Source: Chitinophaga sp. S165 (GTDB lineage Bacteria > Bacteroidota > Bacteroidia > Chitinophagales > Chitinophagaceae). From it: a stretch of DNA of 52,155 nt. Location of the stretch: positions 1 through 52,155 of the forward strand of contig NZ_QGTG01000018.1 of NCBI RefSeq assembly GCF_003182155.1, in the 5' to 3' direction. Below, piece after piece: positions 32,373 through 40,828 of this stretch. Each line of letters starts with the position of its first letter. Positions within the stretch are counted from its first letter, which is position 1. The translations under genes and the position numbers were made by a program. The notes below the pieces were generated by a model, which was not told the origin of the DNA, did not search any database, and was given only the letters and a program-made list of their open reading frames with translations.

Positions 32373-34709
32373 ATGAAAGTTTTATCTGCTAACTCCGAGG
32401 TGTTTAAAGAAGAGGAAGTACTGATAGACAGCCATATCTCATTTGGACCTTACGTTAAGTTTCTGAAAGAAAAGGCTGCTAAGACATCGGACGCGCGTGC
32501 TGCATACTACAACAAGATAGTTAAACAGTTTGAAGGCAACCCCGCCTTATTGGGGCCAATAGCCGGTGCGGACGATCTGTCTGCCTACCAGGAATATCTC
32601 GATCTGATCATTGCAACTATTTTCCCTGTCACGGTCGACATGGATAAAGATATCTATGGCATAGGTGTTCCGCACAAATTTGCCATTTTTTATTATTCCG
32701 ATCTGTTCAAAAAGCTTTTTGCCGCTAATGGCGATAAATTGCTGGCAGTGCCGGACGGGATCTCTGTTGAGAAAGTAAAAAGGGACAAGCTTGAATGGTT
32801 GTACAAACTATTGCTCGAAAAAGTATATGGTTTCCCGGTAGACTATCAGAACGAGATCATCCATCATGTAACATTGCCGGAAAGCAATGGCCTGAAGAAG
32901 TATGTGAAGTTGCATATCGACGCCCGCTTCGTGGATGTCAAAGTAAAAGGTGAGCTGCCTGATCTGAGATATGATAATATCTGTCAGCAGCATTTTTCCC
33001 TGGAAACATTACAGGAATTACTACCCTTGCGCAACTTCGCGCTGGAAGGATTTGTGATCTGGACCATACAGGATGTTACAAAGGATGAGGTACAGAATAC
33101 CATGAAGAACCTGATCCTGAACATGCATGATGGTAATGAGCAACAAACTTACCGCCGGATGGAAGAGGAAGTAGAGTCACTGATGCAGCAGGAAGATTCC
33201 AGCGTGCATATTGTGCCTATTCCGAAGATCAACGGACAGTACGTGCTGGAGTGTGAGCTCTGTGAAAGCGGCGTTATGCTGGGCGTTATCAATAATGGCA
33301 AACAGCAGCAGCAATTATTTCAGCAACTGCTGGATCACCTGATGAAGCAGAGAGATCCCCTGTTGATCCCTGAAGTGACAGATGCTACCTTGTTATCTTA
33401 TCCCTTCCTGCGCTATCTGCCCCTGAAAGGTATCAAGAGTTACCTGATGGCGCCTGTGTGGTATGAAGATCAGCTGCTGGGTATTGTTGAAATAGCTTCT
33501 CCTCATGTGAACAGGATCACTGCGGAAACTTTAGGCCGGGCATATCCCGCCCATCCGCTGGTGATGATGCTGCTGACAAGGGGAGCCGATATAGTGAATA
33601 ACCGTATCATCCAGGTGATAAAAGAGCAGTTCACTGCCCTCCAGCCTGCGGTGGAATGGAAGTTTACGGATGCCGCATGGCATTATCTGCATACGCCGAA
33701 AGAAGACCGTAAAGACATCGGGAACATTTCTTTTGAAGATGTTTATCCGTTATACGGCGCTGTCGATATCAGGAACTCTTCCACAGAACGCAGCAATGCG
33801 ATCCATGAAGACCTGCGTGAACAGTTATTGCTGATCAGAGAGACGCTGGATTATATTGGTAACGCTATCTATCTGCCACTGCTGGAAGAACTGAAGTTTA
33901 AGAACGATGAGCTGATCACAGGTATTACCAGTGGTATGTTGTCGGAAGATGAACTGAAGACGAACAACTACCTCGATGAAGAGATCGGGCCATTGTTCCG
34001 TCACCTGCATGAGAGTCATCCGTCCCTGCAACCGGCACTGGAACGCTACTTCTCTCTCGTAGATACTTCAGAAGGCCACATCCTGCATCACCGCCAGGAA
34101 TATGAAGAAAGCCTCGCCAAGATCAATAAGGAGATCAACAAATACCTGGATAAAGAGAAAGAGAACATTCAGCATTCCTTCCCCTGCTATTTTGAGAAGT
34201 ACCGCACCGACGGGGTTGAGTACAATATCTACATAGGACAGGCTATTGCACAGAACCGCAAATTCGATTTGTTGTACCTGCGTAATCTTCGTCTGTGGCA
34301 GCTGAGTTCCATGGCAGAGATCGCGAAGATGACAAACAAGCTGAAAGATTCTCTGAAAGTACCTTTACAGACCACACAACTGATACTGGTACACAGCAAT
34401 CCGATCGATATCAGCTTCCGCCAGGACGAACGCCGCTTTGATGTAGAAGGTGCTTATAACATCCGTTACGAGATCATGAAGAAACGGATAGATAAAGTGC
34501 ATATCCGTCAGACAGGCAAACGACTGACGCAACCGGGTACTATCTCTATCGTATATGCTTACGCAAGAGAGATGGAAGAATACCTGAAATATATCACCTT
34601 CCTGCAGAATAAAGGATTACTGTCATCTGAAGTGGAAATGCTGGACCTCGAAGACCTGCAAGGGGTAAGTGGTTTGAGAGCATTACGTGTGAAGGTGAAT
34701 ATGGATTAA
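32373..34709 (+). CDS. large cytoplasmic protein of unknown function, GAF-like middle part
   Basis: A 778-residue protein without signal peptide or membrane helix. The segment at about 345-400 (ITLLSYPFLRYLPLKG-like region, then SYLMAPVWYEDQLLGIVEIASP) looks like the end of a GAF domain. Around residue 450 the block YPLYGAVDIRNSSTERSNAIHEDL is striking and reads like a conserved signature, and long helices follow (510-620) before a mixed end (YNIYIGQAIAQNRKFDLLYLRNLRLWQL, then IRYEIMKKRIDKVHIRQTGKRLTQPG). I do not recognise an enzyme. It is transcribed alone between two strong terminators. Possibly a signalling adaptor; no function can be given. Confidence 0.75.
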   Translation: MKVLSANSEVFKEEEVLIDSHISFGPYVKFLKEKAAKTSDARAAYYNKIVKQFEGNPALLGPIAGADDLSAYQEYLDLIIATIFPVTVDMDKDIYGIGVPHKFAIFYYSDLFKKLFAANGDKLLAVPDGISVEKVKRDKLEWLYKLLLEKVYGFPVDYQNEIIHHVTLPESNGLKKYVKLHIDARFVDVKVKGELPDLRYDNICQQHFSLETLQELLPLRNFALEGFVIWTIQDVTKDEVQNTMKNLILNMHDGNEQQTYRRMEEEVESLMQQEDSSVHIVPIPKINGQYVLECELCESGVMLGVINNGKQQQQLFQQLLDHLMKQRDPLLIPEVTDATLLSYPFLRYLPLKGIKSYLMAPVWYEDQLLGIVEIASPHVNRITAETLGRAYPAHPLVMMLLTRGADIVNNRIIQVIKEQFTALQPAVEWKFTDAAWHYLHTPKEDRKDIGNISFEDVYPLYGAVDIRNSSTERSNAIHEDLREQLLLIRETLDYIGNAIYLPLLEELKFKNDELITGITSGMLSEDELKTNNYLDEEIGPLFRHLHESHPSLQPALERYFSLVDTSEGHILHHRQEYEESLAKINKEINKYLDKEKENIQHSFPCYFEKYRTDGVEYNIYIGQAIAQNRKFDLLYLRNLRLWQLSSMAEIAKMTNKLKDSLKVPLQTTQLILVHSNPIDISFRQDERRFDVEGAYNIRYEIMKKRIDKVHIRQTGKRLTQPGTISIVYAYAREMEEYLKYITFLQNKGLLSSEVEMLDLEDLQGVSGLRALRVKVNMD

Positions 34710-34731
34710 GGACTGTAGGATTTAATATAAC

Positions 34732-34768
34732 AAAAAGGCCCGCTCTTGTTATGAGAGCGGGCCTTTTT
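34732..34768. terminator. bidirectional terminator
   Basis: Arms 34732-34746 and 34754-34768 (core GGCCCGCTCT/AGAGCGGGCC with A5 and T5 flanks) and a 7-base loop, between convergent genes. Confidence 0.93.
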
Positions 34769-34791
34769 ATTTGTCCGGAGATCAGATCAGC

Positions 34792-37700
34792 TTAGAACCT
34801 GAACCCGAAAGTAATATAAGGTAATACGCCTTCTTCAGAACGGCCTACTACAGCAGAAAGTACTACGAGATTAGCAGGTGTGAAATATAGTCCGCCGCCA
34901 TAACCGTCATGCCATCTGGCTGATTCTTGGTTAGGATACCATACCCGGCCTACGTCATTGAAGGCGAGTAAACCTACGCTTGCAGGGAAGAGATAGGAAC
35001 GGAAGTCAAACAGTTTGATACGCAGTTCCACATTATTGTAAACAGCTGCATTACCGGTAAACCGATAGTTGCGGTAACCTCTCAGGTTCTGTACACCACC
35101 GATAGAAGCTGCCTGGAAATATTCATAGTCGCCCCAGATCTTATTAGCGCCGAAGCGGGCTACCAATACAACACTGGTAGGTACGTGGAAGTTAGTATAA
35201 ATACTCAGGTCTGTTTGTGCCTGGAGGTAATCACGCTTCTGTTCATTCAATCCCTTGCTGCCATACACGGAGCTATTCCAGATGATACCTCTTGTAGGGA
35301 TGAGCGGATTGTCGCGTGTATCTATCTTTAATCCCAAACGCAGACCGGCATATGTTTTAGACTGGTACACTGATAGTGAGTCCAGTCCGTTATGCGGGAA
35401 GTCGGAAATGATACGTCCTGCAGTCTGGTCCTTGTCAAGCGTATAATAGGTCAATGAAGGACCGTAGTACAACTCTACATTTTGCGACAGCTTGGTGTTC
35501 AGCAAAGGTTCGATGTTGTAAAGGCTGAAACGTGTACGGTAGTAACGGATGGTCCGTGATTTATCAAAAACGGTTTCATTACCGAAGCCGAAGAAGTTGA
35601 TCGTGTTATTAGGTGCTTTTACATTGGCGGCAATGGTCAGATCGGAGTTGCCGATTGCATCAGTGAATTCACCCAGGTAACGGAACTGCCATGCGTTCGT
35701 ACCTAGTGAGTGCCCGGCCAGTACGGTATGTCTTGTTGCGAACGGACGCTTGCGGAAGCCCTGTGTGGTATACTGGAAGCCGGCGCCGAGAGACAATCCG
35801 TCATCCTGGTTAAACGCAGCAGTGGCCAGCGGCATCAGCTTATTGTAGTTATAACGGAAGAAGACGCGTTCGTACCTGATCACATCCGGGTTAGAGGATA
35901 AGATACGCTTGTCATTACCATTCATGTCAAAGCTGTCTTTCCTGTTAGCGAGGTCGTAGATCCGGATACGTTTGCCTGCATGACTACCGGTACTATCAAC
36001 ATAAGTATCTATGTCCTTACCGCCAATGATGCGGATTTTGATAGGGGAGCCATTGTCGCCTTTCACTACATATTTATCTTCGCCGCCAAGACCATATAAA
36101 CGTACTTCACGGGTATCTTTTGGATCGAAAGTACGATGGTAGATGACCTGTTCCAGTTCACCCTGTTTGTTGATCTTGGTAACAGTTACGTCTACCAGTC
36201 CGCCGGCCAGACGTTCTACAGAGAATAACTCTGTTTTCTTACTGCCGGTTACGTCCACATCTTTAGCCAGGAAGCGATAGGCCACCAGTGCTTCTTTTTC
36301 GAGGATGTCACGGCGGGCTTTCAGTATGTTATAGGTCCGCTCTCCAACTTCCGACTTGATCGAATCCGGGAAGTGGTTAACAGCATCTCTGATAGATGCA
36401 TCTGTGATCTTCTGTACGAAGGCTTTAGAAATATCTTTCCACTGTTGTTCACTGAGCTCGTTCATAAAGGAACGGTCAAAGGGTTGTGCAGTAGGGTTCT
36501 GGCCTTCTATATACCTGATCTTCGGACGGAAGCCCTGGATGTTAGGCAGTGCCCAGCGCCTGGATGCGATACGTGGTAACAGACCTTCATTCACAAAGAA
36601 TGCCTGGTCACGGTCGCGCGGGATGGGATAATATTTCTGCGTCTTCTCTTTTTTATTCTTTTCTTCCGCCCATCTCCACTGGTCGTCGTGACGGTCCCAG
36701 TCTGCGATCAGCCAGTCCAGCAGACGAGCATTCAGCACGGAAGGCTGATCAACGGTATTGTCGTTATCGCCCTGCAGTTGTTCCAGCAGTTTCGGCGTAC
36801 TGAGAGTCTTTTTCTTTACATCCGGTTCTCTCTCTTCAAAGAGATATACATCATCGCCAAAGGTGTTTGCATAAATGCCGAGGATAGTGTCTTTGGGCAG
36901 ATATACAAAAGTGGGATTAGTGTGATGCACGCCGGCAGCTTCAGCCAGTGGTACTACAGCTACCGGTGCGTATGGGTTAGCTGCGGATATCTGGTCCTGT
37001 ACTACATCTTTCGCTACTGTTTCACGCAAGGCTTCAGGAACTGCCTTCTCAGGATATTTCTTCAGCGAACGGAGTACCCATTCCTTACCATCTTTATCTT
37101 CCAGACGCAGGGAGAGGGTTTGCATACCGCCTCCGCGTTTTATTATCTTAAGTCCGCCCTTTTCCTTGTTCAGGTCTAATACCGGGAAGCTGAGCGGAGT
37201 GGCCCATACGTCACGGTAGTTCCTACCCATTAACCAGTAATGGAAACCACTTTTACCTGCATATTTGGGATCAGCCGGCATAGACAGGCTAGATGGCAGC
37301 TGGCTGGCCGAAGGACTGGCATTAGCAATTGTGCTGGAACGGACATCCTGCAGGCTGAATAATTGTTGTGCGTATGCAGGAGCGTCGGTTTTATCTACCG
37401 TGTAGTATTTCACTTCCACGCGACCGCTTTTGGAGATTTCCAGTACGGTGTAGCCGTTCTCATTGCTGGCAAAAAGTGATTTACTGCCTTTCTTCACACG
37501 GGTTTCCTTCGAACCGGAACCGCTTACCACGTAAAAGTTCTGGTCATCTTTGATGAGCTGGAGGGTGTGATCATGGCCTGATACAAAGATGGCCGGGCCA
37601 TGAGGTTTGATGGCCGCTTCCACGCCTCTGATCATTGACTGATAGATGGGGTTCGGAATATCTTCGGGCGTACCGAATACACCACGGGTGATCGGGTAAA

Positions 37701-38463
37701 TAGAGCCGATCAGTGGTAAAGGAATGTACAGTCCTTTTTTAAGGTCGGTGAATGGGAAAATATGTTGTTTAATAGTATAGTATCCGCCATGTATGCCGTA
37801 GCTTCTGAAAGGGTGGTGCCCGGCGAAGATGATCAGCTTATTCCTGTTACGGCTTACGATGTCGTTCAGTTCTGTGAGGACCTCTTCCCTTGTTTTAGTA
37901 TCGCAGGAAGACTCTGATCCTGGCTTCTGATAAGGGAACAGCCACCATTCCGTATCCATGATGATCAGGGTGGTGTTATTATCAAGTTGTACCTCTTCAG
38001 GGCCTGGGCAGCCGTCTTTAGGAAGGAAGTTGACATTGGGCAGTCCCAATGAATCTACATAGAGTTGCTGATTGATCACTGTTTGCCAGCCATCCGGTTT
38101 AGAGCGTTTCCAGTCATGATTACCGGGAATGAAGATGGCTTGTGTATTGGTATTTCTCACCAGGTTGACCTGGTAGTCGAGTATTTGTTTCGCCTCATCA
38201 TATCTGCCAGCGCCGGGATCGGGCATACCGAGAGGGTATATATTGTCTCCGAGGAATAATACGGTGTTCCTCGAATCCTGCAGGTTGATACGCTGTTTAA
38301 CAGCATCTATAACAACGTTGTGTCCGTCTTTGTGCAGTTCTCCGGCATCCCCGATAAGGATAACCCTGCGCGCCAGACTGTCGTCTGTCATCTGGGCCTG
38401 CGTAAGCAATGGCAGGAAAAGAAGGGGTAGAATGTGTCTCGCTTTCGGTAAAATGCTAATCAT
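34792..38463 (-). CDS. metallophosphatase / CotH-like kinase / Omp85-type barrel fusion
   Basis: A 1223-residue exported protein. After a signal peptide (1-24) comes a calcineurin-like phosphoesterase with all five motifs: GDAG (D39), GDNIYP (D73), GNHDW (N115, H116), AGHHPF and SGHDHT, roughly residues 33-350. The middle (about 410-730) contains VLRSLKKYP and EALRETVAKDVVQDQISA, then ADWDRHDDQWRW (D588-Q595) and YPIPRDRDQAF (D617, D619), resembling the NxDxxxxN and IPWDLDxAF blocks of CotH-family atypical kinases; this is my inference. The last third (about 860-1223) is an outer membrane barrel of the Omp85/surface-antigen type, with GGVQNLRGYRNYRF near the end and a terminal phenylalanine. 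It would carry phosphatase and kinase-like parts at the outer membrane. Second gene of a two-gene operon. Confidence 0.85.
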   Translation of the reverse strand: MISILPKARHILPLLFLPLLTQAQMTDDSLARRVILIGDAGELHKDGHNVVIDAVKQRINLQDSRNTVLFLGDNIYPLGMPDPGAGRYDEAKQILDYQVNLVRNTNTQAIFIPGNHDWKRSKPDGWQTVINQQLYVDSLGLPNVNFLPKDGCPGPEEVQLDNNTTLIIMDTEWWLFPYQKPGSESSCDTKTREEVLTELNDIVSRNRNKLIIFAGHHPFRSYGIHGGYYTIKQHIFPFTDLKKGLYIPLPLIGSIYPITRGVFGTPEDIPNPIYQSMIRGVEAAIKPHGPAIFVSGHDHTLQLIKDDQNFYVVSGSGSKETRVKKGSKSLFASNENGYTVLEISKSGRVEVKYYTVDKTDAPAYAQQLFSLQDVRSSTIANASPSASQLPSSLSMPADPKYAGKSGFHYWLMGRNYRDVWATPLSFPVLDLNKEKGGLKIIKRGGGMQTLSLRLEDKDGKEWVLRSLKKYPEKAVPEALRETVAKDVVQDQISAANPYAPVAVVPLAEAAGVHHTNPTFVYLPKDTILGIYANTFGDDVYLFEEREPDVKKKTLSTPKLLEQLQGDNDNTVDQPSVLNARLLDWLIADWDRHDDQWRWAEEKNKKEKTQKYYPIPRDRDQAFFVNEGLLPRIASRRWALPNIQGFRPKIRYIEGQNPTAQPFDRSFMNELSEQQWKDISKAFVQKITDASIRDAVNHFPDSIKSEVGERTYNILKARRDILEKEALVAYRFLAKDVDVTGSKKTELFSVERLAGGLVDVTVTKINKQGELEQVIYHRTFDPKDTREVRLYGLGGEDKYVVKGDNGSPIKIRIIGGKDIDTYVDSTGSHAGKRIRIYDLANRKDSFDMNGNDKRILSSNPDVIRYERVFFRYNYNKLMPLATAAFNQDDGLSLGAGFQYTTQGFRKRPFATRHTVLAGHSLGTNAWQFRYLGEFTDAIGNSDLTIAANVKAPNNTINFFGFGNETVFDKSRTIRYYRTRFSLYNIEPLLNTKLSQNVELYYGPSLTYYTLDKDQTAGRIISDFPHNGLDSLSVYQSKTYAGLRLGLKIDTRDNPLIPTRGIIWNSSVYGSKGLNEQKRDYLQAQTDLSIYTNFHVPTSVVLVARFGANKIWGDYEYFQAASIGGVQNLRGYRNYRFTGNAAVYNNVELRIKLFDFRSYLFPASVGLLAFNDVGRVWYPNQESARWHDGYGGGLYFTPANLVVLSAVVGRSEEGVLPYITFGFRF

Positions 38464-38473
38464 CGTGATGAGT

Positions 38474-39313
38474 TCAATGGTACTTAAATTTCAGTATGTT
38501 GGCTTGTGATTCGTCTACTGCTTCATTTGATATGTACATATCGCCGTTCGCACTGAAGGAGATGCCTTCCGGTTGCGGAAACCTGCGATGCCGTATATTA
38601 TAGGCTTCCTGTACTTTACCGTCAAGGTCGGTAATGACGAGCAGGCGGTTGATAGCCGAAACAATATATAGCCTGTGTTCTATGGGATGAACTGCAGCGG
38701 CGGAAGGCCTGAAGTGCCCCACATCGCCGCCTGTTAACCTGGCAATATCAGCTACGTTGATACGGTATGCGGGCATGGTATCCCACTCCATCGTATTCAG
38801 CTGGAAACGGTAAGCGGTAGTAAAGCCCTCTCTTTTGTCTTCTTCGCAGTTCTTGCAAACTGCTACCAGGCTGCTATCCCGCGCATCGAAATACAGGCTT
38901 TCAAATTCTCTTTTGCCCGGAAGTGGCAGTTTGTAGTGTACTGCGTCTACTGTGTCGGTAAACATGGCGATAACATGATACAGGTTGCCGTTACTCTTCA
39001 GTACAAACCAATCAGGGCCGGTAGTTGCGAGGTCTTCGTAGTCACCGCTTTTGTCAAATTTAGAAGTGGGATAAGGCTTATCCGTATTCACATCAATTGA
39101 ATGGATCTTCCCTTCTTCGTCATTAATAGCCAGGATATGATGTTCATCAGGAGCCAGGACAATGCCCGATATCTCCTGCATGGACTGCCTGACACGGTAA
39201 CGGGTAGCCTCTGCAAGATTATAACCTTTAGGGGAACCATATTGTTTATCCTCGCGGTCGAAAGCATTGCAGGACAGAAACAGGAAAAAGAACGCAATAT
39301 ATCTTACTTGCAT
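38474..39313 (-). CDS. SdiA-regulated-like beta-propeller lipoprotein
   Basis: A 279-residue protein. The start at 39313 gives a short lipoprotein signal, MQVRYIAFFFLFLSC, with the cysteine at residue 15. The rest is a propeller of the SdiA-regulated/phytase-esterase-like group: QEISGIVLAPDEHHILAINDEEGKIHSID, SGDYEDLATTG, REFESLYFD and, near the end, FPQPEGISFSANGDMYISNE. Propellers of this family sit at the cell surface and may bind metal or a phosphorylated ligand; no activity is established. It is 10 bases upstream of the metallophosphatase-barrel fusion gene on the same strand, so the two are co-transcribed and probably act together at the outer membrane. Confidence 0.8.
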   Translation of the reverse strand: MQVRYIAFFFLFLSCNAFDREDKQYGSPKGYNLAEATRYRVRQSMQEISGIVLAPDEHHILAINDEEGKIHSIDVNTDKPYPTSKFDKSGDYEDLATTGPDWFVLKSNGNLYHVIAMFTDTVDAVHYKLPLPGKREFESLYFDARDSSLVAVCKNCEEDKREGFTTAYRFQLNTMEWDTMPAYRINVADIARLTGGDVGHFRPSAAAVHPIEHRLYIVSAINRLLVITDLDGKVQEAYNIRHRRFPQPEGISFSANGDMYISNEAVDESQANILKFKYH

Positions 39314-39331
39314 AGATGAGTAGTTAATATT

Positions 39332-39377
39332 CAACGCAAAAACACAACGAGCAGCTTGCCCGTTGTATTTTGCGTTG
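39332..39377. repeat. inverted repeat in a divergent promoter region
   Basis: Arms 39332-39352 and 39358-39377 pair over about 20 bases with one bulge and loop AGCTT (outer part CAACGCAAAA/TTTTGCGTTG). It lies in the 5' region of the SdiA-regulated-like gene, 19 bases before its start codon, and could be a leader hairpin or an operator. Confidence 0.6.
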
Positions 39378-39452
39378 CGTATTCATAGAATAAAATTAAC
39401 TTAAAAATGCAGTAACTTGCTGATCTCAGTTTCGCTTTTTTAACTAAGGCTT

Positions 39453-40826
39453 ATGCAAACAGGATTAATCATAGAAGCAGCAGAAACATATGTTGCGAAG
39501 CAATACCAGGAGCGTCCTCACCCTAACCTGGTCTATCATAATTTAGAACACACACAGCTGGTAGTTGCAGCAGCACAGCAGATTGCAGCGCATTACAGGC
39601 TGGAGGACAATGAACTGCTGGTGGTATACGTCGCATGCTGGTTTCATGACCTGGGTTACCTGATGGGGGAAACGAAAATGCACGAGGAGAAAGGTGCAGA
39701 GATGGCAAGGGACTTCTTAAATATACAACAGATTCCAGAAAATGTACAACAACAGGTGACAGGCTGTATCATGGCTACAAAAATGCCACAGAACCCACAG
39801 AACCTGCTTGAACAGATCGTGTGTGACGCTGACCTGTTCCATCTGGGTACAAAGGAATTTAAAGAGCGTTCCCGTTTGTTACGGCAGGAAATGGAACTGA
39901 CCACAGGCAGGGAAATTCCAGGCGCAGTCTGGAACGCAGGGTCACTAAGACTGCAGGAATCTCATCATTATTTTACTGCTTATTGCAAGGCATTACTGCA
40001 ACAACAGAAAGAAGAAAACATCGCCAGATTGAAGAGTAAGTTAGAGAAACAGGAAGAGAAAGCGGAGAAGAAGAAAGAAAAGGCGGCAAAGAAAGAAGCC
40101 GTTGCAATGCCTGAAGAAATCGTAACATCCGATGAAGTTATAATAACGCCCGCTGAAGTCAGACCAACGCCTGTCACCGTAGCTGCAGTTAACGGAGATC
40201 CTTACGCCGCCTTGAAGGAGGAAAGGGAAAAGAAGGAAGAGAAAGGCGGTAAAGAGAAAAAGAAAGACAAGGAGAAAGATAAAGAGCCTAAAGTAGGCAG
40301 GGGAGTGGAAACAATGTTCCGTACTACTTCCACTAACCATATACGTCTCAGCTCTATGGCCGACAGTAAGGCCCATATCATGATCTCCGTGAACTCCATC
40401 ATTATTTCCGTAATACTTGGTGTGTTGTTCCGGCGACTGGAAGATTACCCTAACCTCATCATACCTGCTTTCATCTTCCTGCTGACAGGTGTGCTGACCA
40501 TCATCTTCTCAGTACTGGCCACCCGTCCTAACGTTAATGTAGGGAAATTTACCAAGGCTGACATCGACAGTAGAAAAACTAATCTGCTCTTCTTCGGCAA
40601 CTTCCATAAAATGTCACTGGATGAATATACCTGGGGCATGACCGAGATGATGAAAGACAACGAATATGTGTATGGCAGCATGATCCAGGATATTTATCAC
40701 CTGGGCGTAGTACTGGGCAAGAAGTATAAACAGCTGCGTATAGCTTACAATATCTTTATGTTCGGATTGATCATTTCCGTACTGGCATTCCTGGTAGCAG
40801 CCCTATTTTTTCCGGTGAAGAACTAA
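39453..40826 (+). CDS. HD phosphohydrolase fused to PycTM (Pycsar effector) domain
   Basis: A 457-residue fusion. Residues 1-185 are an HD domain with H33 (YHNLEHT), H65-D66 (CWFHDLG) and D125/D127 (CDADLFHLG), the metal ligands of HD phosphohydrolases. A linker of about 100 residues follows (185-285), made largely of E, K and A with two KE-rich blocks. Residues 298-457 match the PycTM effector: ADSKAHIMISVNSIIISVILG (303-323), TM helices at about 308-326 and 333-355, a cytoplasmic part with MSLDEYTWGMTEMMKDNEYVYGSMIQDIYHLG, and a last TM at 431-453. PycTM proteins respond to cyclic CMP or UMP in phage defence (established), but no cyclase gene is nearby. The gene ends 2 bases before ppk1, so it is co-expressed with polyphosphate kinase. 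Confidence 0.88.
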   Translation: MQTGLIIEAAETYVAKQYQERPHPNLVYHNLEHTQLVVAAAQQIAAHYRLEDNELLVVYVACWFHDLGYLMGETKMHEEKGAEMARDFLNIQQIPENVQQQVTGCIMATKMPQNPQNLLEQIVCDADLFHLGTKEFKERSRLLRQEMELTTGREIPGAVWNAGSLRLQESHHYFTAYCKALLQQQKEENIARLKSKLEKQEEKAEKKKEKAAKKEAVAMPEEIVTSDEVIITPAEVRPTPVTVAAVNGDPYAALKEEREKKEEKGGKEKKKDKEKDKEPKVGRGVETMFRTTSTNHIRLSSMADSKAHIMISVNSIIISVILGVLFRRLEDYPNLIIPAFIFLLTGVLTIIFSVLATRPNVNVGKFTKADIDSRKTNLLFFGNFHKMSLDEYTWGMTEMMKDNEYVYGSMIQDIYHLGVVLGKKYKQLRIAYNIFMFGLIISVLAFLVAALFFPVKN

Positions 40827-40828
40827 GC

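Noticed and set aside
39453..40826. Complete Pycsar defence system
   Set aside because: No uridylate or cytidylate cyclase gene was found within the window on either side; only the effector-type domain is present.
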